In this document: positions 1-11,200 of the stretch, piece by piece
How the letters are laid out: every line of letters begins with the position of its first letter
Numbering within the stretch: the stretch's first letter is position 1
Origin: CAZVWQ01 sp964631275
GTDB taxonomy: Bacteria; Patescibacteriota; JACMRA01
Direction of reading: 5' to 3'
Assembly (NCBI GenBank): GCA_964631275.1
Contig: CAZVWQ010000005.1
Location: forward strand, 1 to 64,000
Length of the DNA stretch: 64,000 bases
The notes under the pieces: generated by a model
Told to the model about the DNA's origin: nothing
Database searches by the model: none
Seen by the model: only the letters and a program-made list of their open reading frames with translations
Position numbers and translations under genes: made by a program

Positions 1-47
1 AAGTTAACTAAATCTAAAAAACTTTTAATATTTTTGTAAAGTTAGGG

Positions 48-110
48 GGTGTAAGACTAATCACCCGTTAAAATTTACCTTAAATAATAACTTTATTTAT
101 ATTTAATCCA
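48..110 (-). repeat. Family A intergenic repeat, partial
   Basis: The reverse complement carries the family A core: a run ending in TTAAGGTAAATTTT, then AACGGGT and a GATTAG motif. Only the right half is recognisable, so this is a decayed or truncated copy. Complete copies lie at 14104, 15454, 20634, 43302 and 50673. Confidence 0.5.
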
Positions 111-239
111 CATACCAATTAAAAATTTTGGATACCCTAAACTTATTTTAAAAAAAACTTAATATTTAATAATTTATTAAGTTGAAGTTGGAATTATTAT
201 AATCAAAAAATAAATCTTTTTGAAAAGTTTTAAGATAGA

Positions 240-1337
240 TTAATGAACAAAATCACTTATTGATTCTATTAAAAAATCTACATCTTCTTCTGATGTAGCT
301 GGGAAATTAGCTATTCTAATTTGTTTATTTTCGTCTTGTCCATAACCACTAGAAACTATAATATCTTTGGATTTTAAGAAATTAATTAAGTTTTTTGAAT
401 CAAAAGAAGTTTGAATAACAATAGTAGTTTCAGATCTTAATTTTTTATTTTTTACCAGAGGTTTTAGATAGTCATGCGTATCAAAATAATTATAAATTTT
501 TTGAGCTTTATTTTTATTTTTTTCGACTATTTGGTCTAAACCTTTTTTAATAAAATCATGACTAACTTTTGAGAGTAAATAAATTCCAAGAACATTTGGA
601 GTTTGTGGAGTTTGTGATTTATTATTTTGATCAAGCATCATCTCAAAATTAAAGTAAGCTCCAGTATAATAATTTTTTTTAGCTTGAACTTTTTGAGATT
701 TTTTAATTGCTTGAGGTGAAATTATTAAGATCCCAAGACCAGCTGGCATTCCAAAAATTTTTTGTGTAGAGAAAAAACCTAAATCAATATATTCCCATTC
801 AAGCTCAATCAAAGGAAAGATAGAAACTCCGTCAATTGCAACTAAACTTTGAGGACTAGCTAGTTTTAGTTGACTAGTTTTTTTGAGGTCTAAAGTAACC
901 CCAGTACTAGTCTCATTAGCTGTGAAAGCTAATAATTCTGGGCTAGATTTTAGAATTTCTTTTTTGGCAAAATCAAAATCAAACCACTCTTGATTTTCTA
1001 AAAAAACTTGCTGATAATTAGCTTTTTTACCAAAACCTTCTGATACCTTCTGAAATCTTTTTGAAAAGGCTCCGCAAATAAAATGATAACTAGACTCAAA
1101 CACGCAATTGTGAACTATTCTTTCCATGCACTCAGTAGCACTTGAATAAAACAAAACTTGATAATTATCTGGAATTCTCATTAAATCTTTAATTCCTTTT
1201 ACAGCTTCTTTATAAATTTTTCTAAAATCTTCACTACGGTGAGAAATTGAGGTAACATCATCTTCTAAAGCCTGATAAATATGACTCTTGACTGTGGGAT
1301 AGAGTTGGCTAGGCCCAATTGTAAAAAATTTTTTCAT
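240..1337 (-). CDS. Class V aminotransferase, SerC (phosphoserine aminotransferase)-like
   Basis: A PLP-dependent fold type I enzyme of 365 residues, the usual length for SerC. Seen: an N-terminal GPSQLYP substrate loop, a SHRS motif at 32-35, an AIDG segment with D169 (expected to contact the PLP pyridine nitrogen) and a STQKIFGMPAG segment with K193 as the likely Schiff-base lysine. The motif order and the 'RIPDNYQVLF' region match phosphoserine or alanine-glyoxylate aminotransferases. SerC would make phosphoserine from 3-phosphohydroxypyruvate, but no other serine gene is nearby, so the substrate is inferred. The gene stands alone, with about 330 bp of unassigned sequence upstream. Stop is TAA. 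Confidence 0.8.
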   Translation of the reverse strand: MKKFFTIGPSQLYPTVKSHIYQALEDDVTSISHRSEDFRKIYKEAVKGIKDLMRIPDNYQVLFYSSATECMERIVHNCVFESSYHFICGAFSKRFQKVSEGFGKKANYQQVFLENQEWFDFDFAKKEILKSSPELLAFTANETSTGVTLDLKKTSQLKLASPQSLVAIDGVSIFPLIELEWEYIDLGFFSTQKIFGMPAGLGILIISPQAIKKSQKVQAKKNYYTGAYFNFEMMLDQNNKSQTPQTPNVLGIYLLSKVSHDFIKKGLDQIVEKNKNKAQKIYNYFDTHDYLKPLVKNKKLRSETTIVIQTSFDSKNLINFLKSKDIIVSSGYGQDENKQIRIANFPATSEEDVDFLIESISDFVH

Positions 1338-1666
1338 ATATGAATATTGCTATAAAATAATATTTGTTCAAAATTTAAAAGAATCTGAAAATTTAATTTA
1401 GTAAAATAAAATTAGTCTTGCCAGTTATTTTTAGCTTATAGCTAAGCCTCTACTAACTTCACAACAACAACAAATCCAATGGTTCAAATTGTTTTTAAGA
1501 TAGATGTGGAATAATACATCAGTTATTTTAATTTATTTAAGTAGAAGATGGTTTAAGTATACAAAAAAGTCTCAATTAGTCTTTAGCAAATTGTTTTACC
1601 AAAAACAACAAAAGCAATTTTTATCAAAATATATTTCAGATAGTTTATAAAAAAGTTAATTCTTTA
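1338..1666. other. Spacer with no recognised feature
   Basis: About 330 bp between the aminotransferase and the ABC ATPase, which both read on the minus strand. I see no ORF, tRNA, terminator hairpin or clear copy of the repeat families here. It is strongly AT-rich. The aminotransferase promoter must lie within it, but no convincing -35/-10 pair stands out. Confidence 0.5.
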
Positions 1667-2536
1667 TTAAAAATTTACAAAATAACGACTACCAGAATTT
1701 TTAACTTCAATTTTGTAATCAAAGAGTTTGGATAAGTTTTTGGAGGTTAGGGTTTTTTCTTTGTCTCCAAATTGAAAGACTTTTCCATTTTTTATGAGTA
1801 GTATTTTTTTTATTAAGCTTGGCAAGTCTTCTAAATGGTGAGTTACATAAATAACCAAGACTTGATTAGATAATTTATTAATTTCAGTTAAGAAGTTTTC
1901 TCTACTGGGTATGTCTAAACCTTGACAAGGCTCATCCAAAACCAAAACTTTTGGCTCAGTAACCAAAGCTCTAGCTAGTAAAACTTTTCTTTTTTCTCCG
2001 TCAGAAAGAATTTCAAAAGGTATTTGGCAGTGTTTATTTTGCAATTCAAAACCAAAATCTAGAAGAATTTTTTTAGCTTTTTTTATCATATCTTTAGTCA
2101 ATTCTGAACTAATCCCATAACCTCCAAAGTAGCCAGTACAAACTACTTCCAAAATCGAATTAACACCGCTTCCAAAAGCTTTATCTGTTTTTAGAATTTC
2201 TAAATTTGACTTTGTGTAGTCAAAGTCACTAGCCAAAATATGCTGTTTGATATTACTTACTGAATCTATAAACCAATCAACCTGTTTACTTGATACAAAA
2301 CCAATTTTTTTTCTTAGTTCAGACAGGTTAGTTTTACCAAAAATCTTAGAATCGACTTCTATATAACTTCCGTAACTAGGAATCAAATCAGCTGATAAAA
2401 TTCTAGTCAAAAAACTTTTACCTGCTCCGTTTGGTCCAATTATTGCCAAGTGATTATTAGAATTTAATTCAAAGTTTATAGCTTTCAGAATTTTCCTGCC
2501 ATTTCTAGTAAGATTAAGATTAGTTACTTTTATCAT
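1667..2536 (-). CDS. ABC transporter ATP-binding protein
   Basis: A 289-residue nucleotide-binding domain. Walker A is GPNGAGKS at 34-41, the signature is a variant LSDGE at 177-181, Walker B ends in DEP at 201-203, and the switch histidine is H233. The variant signature and overall length resemble stand-alone molybdate- or iron-type ATPases (ModF/YlmA-like). No permease is adjacent, so the transported substrate, if any, is unknown. It begins 27 bp downstream of the aminopeptidase stop on the same strand, so the two are probably cotranscribed. Confidence 0.85.
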   Translation of the reverse strand: MIKVTNLNLTRNGRKILKAINFELNSNNHLAIIGPNGAGKSFLTRILSADLIPSYGSYIEVDSKIFGKTNLSELRKKIGFVSSKQVDWFIDSVSNIKQHILASDFDYTKSNLEILKTDKAFGSGVNSILEVVCTGYFGGYGISSELTKDMIKKAKKILLDFGFELQNKHCQIPFEILSDGEKRKVLLARALVTEPKVLVLDEPCQGLDIPSRENFLTEINKLSNQVLVIYVTHHLEDLPSLIKKILLIKNGKVFQFGDKEKTLTSKNLSKLFDYKIEVKNSGSRYFVNF

Positions 2537-2563
2537 TTGATTTACAAAATTTTTAAGGTACGA

Positions 2564-5314
2564 CTATTTTTTAGATTTTCCTTTAGATTTTGATTTTTCT
2601 TTTAACCTAGCTTCAATTGATTCAACCTTGGATTTTAATTTCATATTTTCTTTTTCCAAATCAGTAATTTTTTTATCTAAACTAGATTGACTTTCTTTTT
2701 CTGATAGTTTTTTAGCTAAGTTATCAGCAGCTTCCATAGCTTTTCTTTGCAATCTACCATAGATTGACTTATCAGCGATATATTTGCAAATAGAGACAGA
2801 TCTAGGATAAGCTAACTGACTGCAAGCTTGAATAATCATCAATTCAATAAACATATTACTTTCACTAGAAAGCTCGTCTAATTTATCAAGAATTCTTTCG
2901 ACTTCACCTTTATCTTGATATTTACCCCAAGTCCCAAGGCTAGCAATAGCAGCATATCTTAATTCTTTAGCCATACCAAGTTCAGTATACTCAAGTAATA
3001 TATTAAGTGCCTCTTCGGAATTATGCAAATTACCAAGGGCGGAGATAGAACTACTTCTAACTAATTCCCCCCATCCAGATTCTTTTTTCAATTTGTTTTT
3101 AAGTATTTCTAGGATGACTTTTTCGGCTTTTTTTGATTTTTCAGTACTAACTAAAGAAGTAGCAATTCGACTAGCTGAATTAATTGCTGCGGCTTCAGTA
3201 AGGTAACTATTTTTATCTTCTGAATTAGCAATTTTACAAACCAAATCAAAACTTTCTTTAGTTTTATATTCTGCTAAAGACTTAATAATAGCAACTCTTA
3301 CTCTCGAATCTTTATCTTTGATAGATTTTATTAAAAAATCAAAAGTTTCAGGCAATTTAAGTTTTTTTAAAGCTAATATGATTTCTTTTCTAATTCCCCA
3401 AAATTTTTCTTGATTAAAAACCTTAACTAGAATTTTTAAAGCTTGAGCAGAATTTTTCTTTGCTATTTCTTGAATTGCTAGGATTCTATTAATAGTGTCG
3501 TCTGAATAATTTGCAATAGCTTCTAAGTTTTTTAGATCTATCTTAAGTTCTATAGTTTTAACATAGTTACTACCAGAATCAAAGTTTATAAAGTCTGGTT
3601 TAATTGGAAAATAAAAATAAAAAGTTTGCTCTGGTTCGGTAATTTTTATATTAGTCTCAAATTTAGTAATTTCTTTTTGATTTTGTTTGTATTTTTCAAT
3701 TTTACCGACCAAACCCTTTGGTTTAGAAATAAATCCAAAACCGACTGATAAGTCTAACTTAAATAAACTCTTATAATCATCTTTTTTTTCGACTTGCTTT
3801 TGTTTAACTTTTAATTTAGCTAATTTATATTCTTCATCCCAATCTAGATTGATTTCAAAGTCTGGATGTCCAGAAGTGAAAAGATATTGATCTAATAAAG
3901 GTGTTATGTTTTTACCACTTACTTTTTCTATACTTCTAATAAAGTCTATCGCTTCTACATTAGAATGTGCATTGGTAGTCAAAAAATCTCTTGTGAACTT
4001 AGTAAACAGCTCATCTCCTAAGATATTTCTGACCATGTGATAAATTGTTCCAGCCTTGGTATAACTATGCCTATCATAAAGATCTTCTACATGGCGATAA
4101 ATATTAGTAACCGTTGGCCTTTTGTAGCTTTCACCTTCTATGTATTCTAGCCACTCATTGTAGCGATAATAATCAAATTCTTGCTTACCATATTCATGTT
4201 CCCACCAGAGACTCTCACTGTAGGTTGCGGCCCCTTCTTTTAGCCATAAATCCTTCCAATGATTAATGACTACTAAATCTCCAAACCATTGGTGACTAAG
4301 TTCGTGAGCAACTAAGACTTCAGGAAAATTAACATCTGGATAAGACTTTTCATCAGCCAAAGCTCTAGACGTATTAATTGTATTACTAGTATTTTCCATT
4401 CCACCCCAAATAAAATCTTCTACCCAGACTTGATAATATTTATCCCAAGGGTATTTTACTCCAAACTTATTTTCAAAAAACTTTATCATCTTAGAGGTTT
4501 TCTTTCCTGTAAATTTCAAATTATTTATTGGATTAATTTTGGAAGTATAATAATTTATTTCTAATTCGCCTAATTTATCTTTAACTTCATGATAATCACC
4601 AGCAGTTAATGAAGTTAAATAGATTGGACTGGGTTTTGCTTGCTTCCAGTGAAAGAGCTTATAGTTAGTATTACTAACTTGAACTTCGGCTATATCTTGA
4701 TAGAATTTTTTAACTTCAGGTAGATTTTTTAGGCCTAAATATTTGTTTATAATTGAGTCTGATCTACATTCTTGAGATTTTATTAATTTTCCAGCAGCTA
4801 TAGCTTTCATATTTTTTGGTACTCTTATAAGTATTTCAGAAGTAGCAATTTGTTTTGGAAAATCTAAACAAGGAAACCAAAACCTAGAACCTTCAGATTC
4901 TCCTTGAGACCAAACTTGGAAAGGTTTTTTTGGGTAATATTTGTCTGGATTAACAAAATTAATTCCAAAATTAGGATTATTGACTGAATAGTCTATTTCT
5001 AAATCAATATTTGTATCTTTTTTGACCGCTTGGTCTAAAATTATATAAATCTTTTTGGAATCGTAAGTATAACTAAATTTATTTTTTAATTTTTTAGATC
5101 TTATTTCATAAATCTCCATATCTATAGCATCTAGGTCGATCTTTGTAACTTTATCTCCTACTACTTTTAAGTCTATAATTTCTGTAGCATACATGATTTG
5201 CCTACTAAAATCTAGTAATCCATCAATCTTATAATGAATAGTTTTTAGTAATACATCTGGGTTATAGTGAGGTTTGGAACCTGGTAATTCAAATTGTGTT
5301 GCTAAACTTGCCAT
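2564..5314 (-). CDS. M1-family zinc aminopeptidase with HEAT repeats and coiled-coil tail
   Basis: A 916-residue metallopeptidase that removes N-terminal residues from peptides. The M1 hallmarks are present: GGMEN at 304-308, the zinc motif HELSH at 337-341 and the third ligand E360, giving HExxH-x18-E. An N-terminal beta domain precedes the catalytic domain. From about residue 610 there are alpha-helical HEAT-like repeats. The last 50 residues form a charged coiled coil ending in a Lys/Ser-rich tail. No signal peptide is seen, so it may act on imported peptides in the cytoplasm. The ABC ATPase follows 27 bp downstream. The family call is firm; the role of the tail is unknown. Confidence 0.93.
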   Translation of the reverse strand: MASLATQFELPGSKPHYNPDVLLKTIHYKIDGLLDFSRQIMYATEIIDLKVVGDKVTKIDLDAIDMEIYEIRSKKLKNKFSYTYDSKKIYIILDQAVKKDTNIDLEIDYSVNNPNFGINFVNPDKYYPKKPFQVWSQGESEGSRFWFPCLDFPKQIATSEILIRVPKNMKAIAAGKLIKSQECRSDSIINKYLGLKNLPEVKKFYQDIAEVQVSNTNYKLFHWKQAKPSPIYLTSLTAGDYHEVKDKLGELEINYYTSKINPINNLKFTGKKTSKMIKFFENKFGVKYPWDKYYQVWVEDFIWGGMENTSNTINTSRALADEKSYPDVNFPEVLVAHELSHQWFGDLVVINHWKDLWLKEGAATYSESLWWEHEYGKQEFDYYRYNEWLEYIEGESYKRPTVTNIYRHVEDLYDRHSYTKAGTIYHMVRNILGDELFTKFTRDFLTTNAHSNVEAIDFIRSIEKVSGKNITPLLDQYLFTSGHPDFEINLDWDEEYKLAKLKVKQKQVEKKDDYKSLFKLDLSVGFGFISKPKGLVGKIEKYKQNQKEITKFETNIKITEPEQTFYFYFPIKPDFINFDSGSNYVKTIELKIDLKNLEAIANYSDDTINRILAIQEIAKKNSAQALKILVKVFNQEKFWGIRKEIILALKKLKLPETFDFLIKSIKDKDSRVRVAIIKSLAEYKTKESFDLVCKIANSEDKNSYLTEAAAINSASRIATSLVSTEKSKKAEKVILEILKNKLKKESGWGELVRSSSISALGNLHNSEEALNILLEYTELGMAKELRYAAIASLGTWGKYQDKGEVERILDKLDELSSESNMFIELMIIQACSQLAYPRSVSICKYIADKSIYGRLQRKAMEAADNLAKKLSEKESQSSLDKKITDLEKENMKLKSKVESIEARLKEKSKSKGKSKK

Positions 5315-5581
5315 TTTATTAACTTAAATTTGTCTTCAGTATTTCTCTATTATTAACAATTGTCAAAACTTGTTTAACAAACTTTTATTGATTATGGAAA
5401 ACTTTTGTCGATTATGGAAAAAATATAAGAAATTAGCCTTTGACCAAAATTAAATAAAAATTATTAATCAGAGTATAGTCTTGACTTCCGCATTTTGATT
5501 ATAAAGTTACGATTAAGTTTACTGATAGGCTAAAATATTTAACGGAAGTTTAGTTATACAATTAAGTATTTACTAAAATTT

Positions 5582-6268
5582 ATGCAGTTTGAGAACAAAA
5601 TATGTGTTTCGGTATTTGATACTAATTTTGAAGAATTGATTAAAAAAACTAAACAAGCCCAAACGAAATCTGAAGTTGACCTAGTAGAAGTGCGTTTTGA
5701 TTATTTATCTGAACCAAAAGTCATAGATATAATGAGATTAAAAGAAAAAATCTCTGGCAAGATAATTTTTACTTGCAGAAAAGTCAAAGATGGAGGCCAA
5801 TATTCTGGCCACTATGAAGACTGGAAAATTATAATCGAAACAGCACTAAAAGCTGGTTTTGAGTATGTAGATATTGAATTTCCTTCTAACAAATATTTGG
5901 ATTTGAGTCAAAAACATCTTCAGACTAAAGTAATCCTTTCTGTTCATAATTTTAACGAAACTCCTGGCTATCGTAATTTAAGGTCTATCCAAAAAAAAAT
6001 GAGAGCTTTTAATCCTGCATTAACAAAATTTGCCACACATATCAAGACAGACAAAGATATAAAAAACTTACTTCGATTATTAGTTAGCTCAAAAAAAACA
6101 GATCAAATGATAGTTATTGGCATGGGTGAAAAAGGAAAAATTACTAGACTAATCGGTCCAATGTTAGGCAGTAGAATTAGTTTTGTTAGCTTTAAAGAGC
6201 CTACAGCTTCAGGACAGTTTAGTTTGGATAAATATTTAGAAGCTAAAAAAAATTTAAATCAGATTTAA
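5582..6268 (+). CDS. aroD: Type I 3-dehydroquinate dehydratase
   Basis: A 228-residue TIM barrel that dehydrates 3-dehydroquinate to 3-dehydroshikimate through a Schiff base. Seen: the EVRFD strand with E36 and R38, TCR at 64-66, the catalytic histidine H122 in SVHNF, and the Schiff-base lysine K149 in TKFAT. The GMG and FKEPTASGQ segments near the C-terminus match the substrate-binding end of the family. It is transcribed alone and lies far from shikimate kinase at 39665 and the chorismate-mutase fusion at 44858. The pathway genes are therefore scattered rather than in an operon. No ribosome-binding site precedes the ATG. Confidence 0.93.
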   Translation: MQFENKICVSVFDTNFEELIKKTKQAQTKSEVDLVEVRFDYLSEPKVIDIMRLKEKISGKIIFTCRKVKDGGQYSGHYEDWKIIIETALKAGFEYVDIEFPSNKYLDLSQKHLQTKVILSVHNFNETPGYRNLRSIQKKMRAFNPALTKFATHIKTDKDIKNLLRLLVSSKKTDQMIVIGMGEKGKITRLIGPMLGSRISFVSFKEPTASGQFSLDKYLEAKKNLNQI

Positions 6269-6385
6269 TCACTAGCCTTGTTTCAAAGATAACTTTAAAA
6301 TAACTAGCTTGTTTTTTGAAATAGACAAAAATTTATATTTTAGTTTAATTGGCAGTTTTTTTTGATAAAAAAAGATAAATTGATT

Positions 6386-6476
6386 ATTAGTCTTGCCCTA
6401 TAATCCAAATTTACAAAATTTTAATCCTATAAAATAACTTATTAATCAAAAATAAAAATAGGTTTTGAGACATTAT
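6386..6476 (+). repeat. Family D intergenic repeat
   Basis: Starts with ATTAGTCTTGCCCTATAATC and ends with GGTTTTGAGACATTATTA. The ends are imperfect inverted repeats. Related copies lie at 42398, 46308, 48704, 53615 and 60212. Confidence 0.75.
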
Positions 6477-6658
6477 TATTTTCTGCAATTATGAGAAAAA
6501 GATTACTAATCAACTAAAACCAATTTGCTATAAAACTATTCCAAAAAATTCAGAGAAAAGTTTAGCTTTTTAAAGTAAAACCATCTCATAATAATAGTAA
6601 ATGATTTATGGTAAAATAGTATAAAATTCATAAATCATAATTTAATTAGCATTTGAGT

Positions 6659-6763
6659 ATATATTCACCGCAAAGCAAACTTTAGTTTTTTTGGAAATCT
6701 GGATTTTTAGTTTCAGCTACTTTAAAAAAGCATTTAAAAAACTCCTAATTTGATTTGAGTATA
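6659..6763 (-). repeat. Family G intergenic repeat
   Basis: Bounded by TATATTC and GAGTATA. It contains the family G end CCGCAAAGCAAACTTTAG, also seen at 16285, 30755 and 52010. Just before it (about 6630-6662) is the right end of a family C element. The remainder of the 627-bp gap from 6269 to 6895 holds family D at 6386 and a weak family E-like stretch next to clpP. Confidence 0.7.
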
Positions 6764-6895
6764 ACACTTGCTCACTATTTTAAAAAACCTTACTTATTTT
6801 AGAAGTAAAAACCTTAATTTTACTCAAAATTACTACTTTTAAATTTATATAATCAAAAAAAGTGCTTATTTTTGAGAGGTTTTGAAATATTTTTA

Positions 6896-7471
6896 CTAAC
6901 TGATAATCTTATCTACAACTCCATATTTGACCGATTCTTCGGCGTCCATCCAAAAATCTCTATCCATATCCTTAGCTATCTTCTTTTCTGATTGATTGGT
7001 TTTATCAGCCATATATTTGTGTAAAATATCTTTAGTCTTAAGAATGTGCTTAGCTCTAATTTCAATATCGCTAGCTTGACCTTCTGCACCTCCCATAGGT
7101 TGATGAATCATTACTTCAGCATGAGGCAGGATATATCTTTTTCCTTTGGCTCCAGAAGCCAAGGTGACACTAGCAGCGCTAGCAGCCATACCTATACAAA
7201 CCGTGGACACATCAGGTTTAATTGTATTCATGGTGTCGATAATTGACCACATTGAAGTAATACTACCTCCTGGACTATTGATATACATTTTGATGTCTTT
7301 TTCGCTATCTTCAGACTGTAGATACAATAACTGCGAGACAATTACACTAGCCATTTGATCATTAAATGACTCAGTTAACATGACAATTCTTTCGTCTAAT
7401 AGTCTAGAATACAAATCCATCGATCTCTCCCCTTCATGACTCCGCTTAATTACCATTGGTACTAAAGGCAT
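6896..7471 (-). CDS. clpP: ATP-dependent Clp protease proteolytic subunit
   Basis: A 191-residue serine peptidase that forms the double heptameric proteolytic chamber used by Clp ATPases. The catalytic triad is visible: S98 in GMAASAAS, H123 in MIHQP and D172 in DMDRDFW. The spacing (25 and 49 residues) equals that of E. coli ClpP. The N-terminus is short, so any propeptide is small. No clpX or other partner is adjacent. The stop is TAG. Its upstream spacer, 281 bp, holds nothing I recognise. Confidence 0.96.
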   Translation of the reverse strand: MPLVPMVIKRSHEGERSMDLYSRLLDERIVMLTESFNDQMASVIVSQLLYLQSEDSEKDIKMYINSPGGSITSMWSIIDTMNTIKPDVSTVCIGMAASAASVTLASGAKGKRYILPHAEVMIHQPMGGAEGQASDIEIRAKHILKTKDILHKYMADKTNQSEKKIAKDMDRDFWMDAEESVKYGVVDKIIS

Positions 7472-7752
7472 ATAAGTAGTTTAGAATAAATTTTTATAAA
7501 TAAAATTAAAATAGCAATCTAAAAGATACTTTGCTAGATTACCCATAAGTTGTCAAGAAAAATAACTAAAAATTTTAAACATACACTTTTTTGCTAGCGA
7601 TTTACTTACCTAGCCGTATATCAAGTCAAAAGGTTAAGAAGGTTTAATTACAAAAACTGCTCAAGGATTTTAGATAAAAAATAAAAATCTACAAGTAATT
7701 TTTTGACTAATTTTATGAAAATTGTGTATAATTTTTTAATTAAATCTATTAA

Positions 7753-8058
7753 ATGCTTAAACAAAAAGTTTTTGAAGTGGTTAAACAAATACCAAAAGGC
7801 AAGGTGACTTATTTTGGAGAAATTGCAAAGGTAGTTGATACTAACCCTCGAACCGTCGGCTGGATTTTGAGTGGTATGCCTGAATCTGAGTGGAGTCTAG
7901 TTCCTTGGCAAAGAGTAATAGCAAAAAACGGTTTTGTATCTACTTTAAAACTTGGTTATAAAGGTATTTTACAAATTCAACTTCTAGAATCTGAAGGGGT
8001 TAAGGTGATCAATGATCATGTAGATATTGCTACACACTTATTTTTATTTAATAAATAA
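7753..8058 (+). CDS. Alkyltransferase-like protein (ATL), MGMT family without the acceptor cysteine
   Basis: A 101-residue DNA-binding domain of the O6-alkylguanine-DNA alkyltransferase family. The IPKGKVTYFGEIA helix-turn-helix region, R33 in NPRTVG (position of the nucleotide-flipping arginine) and the active-site loop are present. The PCHRV motif of the enzyme reads PWQRV, with tryptophan W52 in place of the acceptor cysteine. That substitution defines ATL proteins, which bind alkylated bases and hand them to nucleotide excision repair rather than repairing them directly. It is transcribed alone. Confidence 0.9.
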   Translation: MLKQKVFEVVKQIPKGKVTYFGEIAKVVDTNPRTVGWILSGMPESEWSLVPWQRVIAKNGFVSTLKLGYKGILQIQLLESEGVKVINDHVDIATHLFLFNK

Positions 8059-8296
8059 AAGCCTAATTTAGTTATGTTTTATACTCATTATTGTTATCAA
8101 CCTACGTAAAAAACTTTTATAAAAATTAACTTCTAAACAACCTACTTCTTTGGTGGTTAAAAGATATTAAACCCGTTTCATTTTATAAATAACATAAAAA
8201 CTTTTGGTTTGAGTTTTAACTTTGCAATTTATTTGTGTAATTTTGGTTTGGTTTAAAGTAACGATATTTTCAATGTAGGAAGCCTATTAGCAACTT

Positions 8297-11200
8297 TTAG
8301 CTAACCTGTAAAGTTGAACTTTGGTTATAATTTCTACCATCAATGATAATCGTTATTGGATAGGTTCCAGAATTAGAAATATTAAGACTACAACTAAATT
8401 TATTTGCAGAAGGTGTGCAAGTTACTATAGAGTTACTAACTCTAAGATTCACAAAACTATAGTCTTTGGTTTGATCCAAAATTGTAAAACTGCAAGTAAC
8501 TAACTGGTTAACTATGGCTGGTTGAGGTGTACATTGTACTGGACCTAAGTCTTTGTCTGTCAAAAGATTAGACACCTTATTACTAGAGATAGTAACATTA
8601 TTAAAGCTTTTAGTAATTACTTCTCCAGTATTATCATAAACTTTAATTACAAAATCATAAGGTCCACCCTCTGCTACTCCAAAAACTTCTGTAGTGCTGC
8701 TGTTATTTATGTCTTTTCCTAAAATTAAATTATTATTTCGATAGACTTCCATCCTTTCGATTAGCTTAGTTGAGTCAAGAGAGTCGAAGCCTGCATTAAT
8801 TATAATTTCTGAGATATCGATAGTCTGATTACTAAAGAGATTAGTGGATATGTCTAGCTGGCTATTGTCATTAACCTGATCTTGGTCAGAAAGTTCTGGT
8901 AAAGTACAATAACTACTAGAAGCTTCAGCTATTGCAGCTATAGGATTATGCCAATTAGGTAGTTGAGGAAATTCTCCAATAAGCATCTGACACTCGACTT
9001 GCTCTTTGTTTGAGTCTAGATTCTTACCATCAGCAAATAATTTACCATCAACCTTGTTAATAAAATAAGTAGCCGTAATGACGGCTGATCGGTTATCAAA
9101 AATATCTCTTTGTTTAAATTTTTCTAGATCTTCTGAGGTTTCTATAGCTACCACTCCTTTTCTAAAATATCTATCTCCCGACTGTTTTGGAGTTATTAGA
9201 TATCTGCTTCCACTAGGTTGCACTAGACCTTCCGTGCTAAAAGGCACAGCTTCTTTTTCAGCATGTAAAAATTCCATTATTTCTTTCCAGATTGGGGCAG
9301 CAACATATACAGAAGTAATATCTTTGTTCATTAATCCATTATCTGTTCGGCCAACCCAAACTGATACAGTATAATGTTTACTTCCTCCAAGTGTCCAAAA
9401 GTCTCTAGGCCCGTTACTAGTTCCTGTCTTGGCAGCTACTTTAGTAGTATAGTTGTCAACCTCTATATTAAAACGAGAATTGCCAAATTCGGCAGCTCTA
9501 AGTTCATAATCAGTCATTACATCAGTCATTTGCCTAGCTAGTAATATTTTTTCCAAATCTTTTTCATTATTTGGGTCTAAATTTATTTTAGGAAAAGGCT
9601 GTTTTTTGTTATCTGCGTTGTTTTGAGCTTCAATATAAATATCTCTATCTTCTCCCTTAGGTTTGATACTAACAAAAGGAGTCGCAGTCCTTAAGCTACC
9701 TTCTTGCAAAATAGTATTAAAAGCCGTGGTATGAGAAACCATAGTTATTTCACAACCTCCCAAAGCACTAGAAATTCCACACCTACTTCTATAAGCACAC
9801 TGTTCTAAAGTAGGGTAGACATCACATAAATGAGGTAGTTCCTCGGAATTATCTGATTTTTTAAAGTTTTCTTGGATTTTATCAATTTCAGTCTGAGAAA
9901 TACCTAATGCAGAATTAGAATAACATCGCTCTATTCCTTTATTTTCAATAAATACAAGAGGACTGTTGGCCGCTCCATTTACACAAGGAAATTCTAGTCC
10001 TAAATCTTCAGCAAAATTAAAAAAATCATTAAGTTTTGATTTTTGATCTGTAGCTGGAGCATCATTACCTAAAAATAAAGTTTTTACAGCTGGAATATTA
10101 AGTGATCCTTGTAAAGCAGCTCTAAGGCTAATAGCCCCACTATAACCACCGTCAAAATTTTTTGGGGTATAGTTTCCATTCCAGGTGGTCTGGGTATCGA
10201 TAATTATATTTCCTGGGTTAAAGCCATTGTCAAAGGCATTCATATATACGTAAGGTTTGATACTACTTCCAGGTTGCTGAGGACTGGTAGCAATATTTAC
10301 TTTACCATCAATTTCTTTATTATTATAATCCAAAGATCCTATCATAGCTAGTATTTCTCCAGTATCTCCATCCATGACCATAGCCGCTGCATTATTAGCC
10401 CCATATTTTTCTATTAAACCTTTATTTCCTCTAACAATTTCTTCGACTTTTGATTGAATTTGAGGATCTAAACTAGTCACAATCTCATAACCATTTCGAT
10501 TCAAAAGGCTTTGACTGACTACTTTTTCGATTTCTTCTGTTATATATGCTCTAAAGTGTGGATAAGGGTCGTCAATTCTCTGATTGACAAAGGCTACTTT
10601 TCCCTCTTCTCTAAGCTTTTGAGCAGTTTCTTTATCGTCAGTTATAGCTACTGGCATGTTTTTTAGCTCTTCCAACTCTTGTTTAGTTTCGATCACCCTA
10701 CCTTCAGTCAATATAGGCTCGCCTTGGCCATTGACTAATATATTTCCATTTTCATCTTTTTTAGGGACTCTTAATTTTAATTCATTTAGCTTGTTCAGAC
10801 AAATATCTTTACGAGTTTCAAGGTCTAAGGACTCTGCTGGAATAATTTCTTCAGCTATTACTTGTTCTTCAGAAGTTCCCTCAGTAACGATTGCATTAAT
10901 TCCGTTGATTTTTCTTTCGTTGGCTTTAGATAATTTATTAACTCCGTTTTGATAATATCCAGGTTTATTGACAATAGCTGCTAAATAGCAAGCTTCAGGA
11001 GCAGTTAAAACAAAGTTTCCATTTTCATCTCTTTCATTAATTGGTCTAGAAAAATAAGCTTTTGAAGCCTCTTGAACTCCATAAGCATTTCTACCAAAAG
11101 GCACCCAATTAAGATAAGATCCCAAAATTTCATCAGGAGTTTTTTCTTGGTTGAGTTTTATGGCTCTAAATAATTCTCTAACTTTACGGTCAATATTTTG

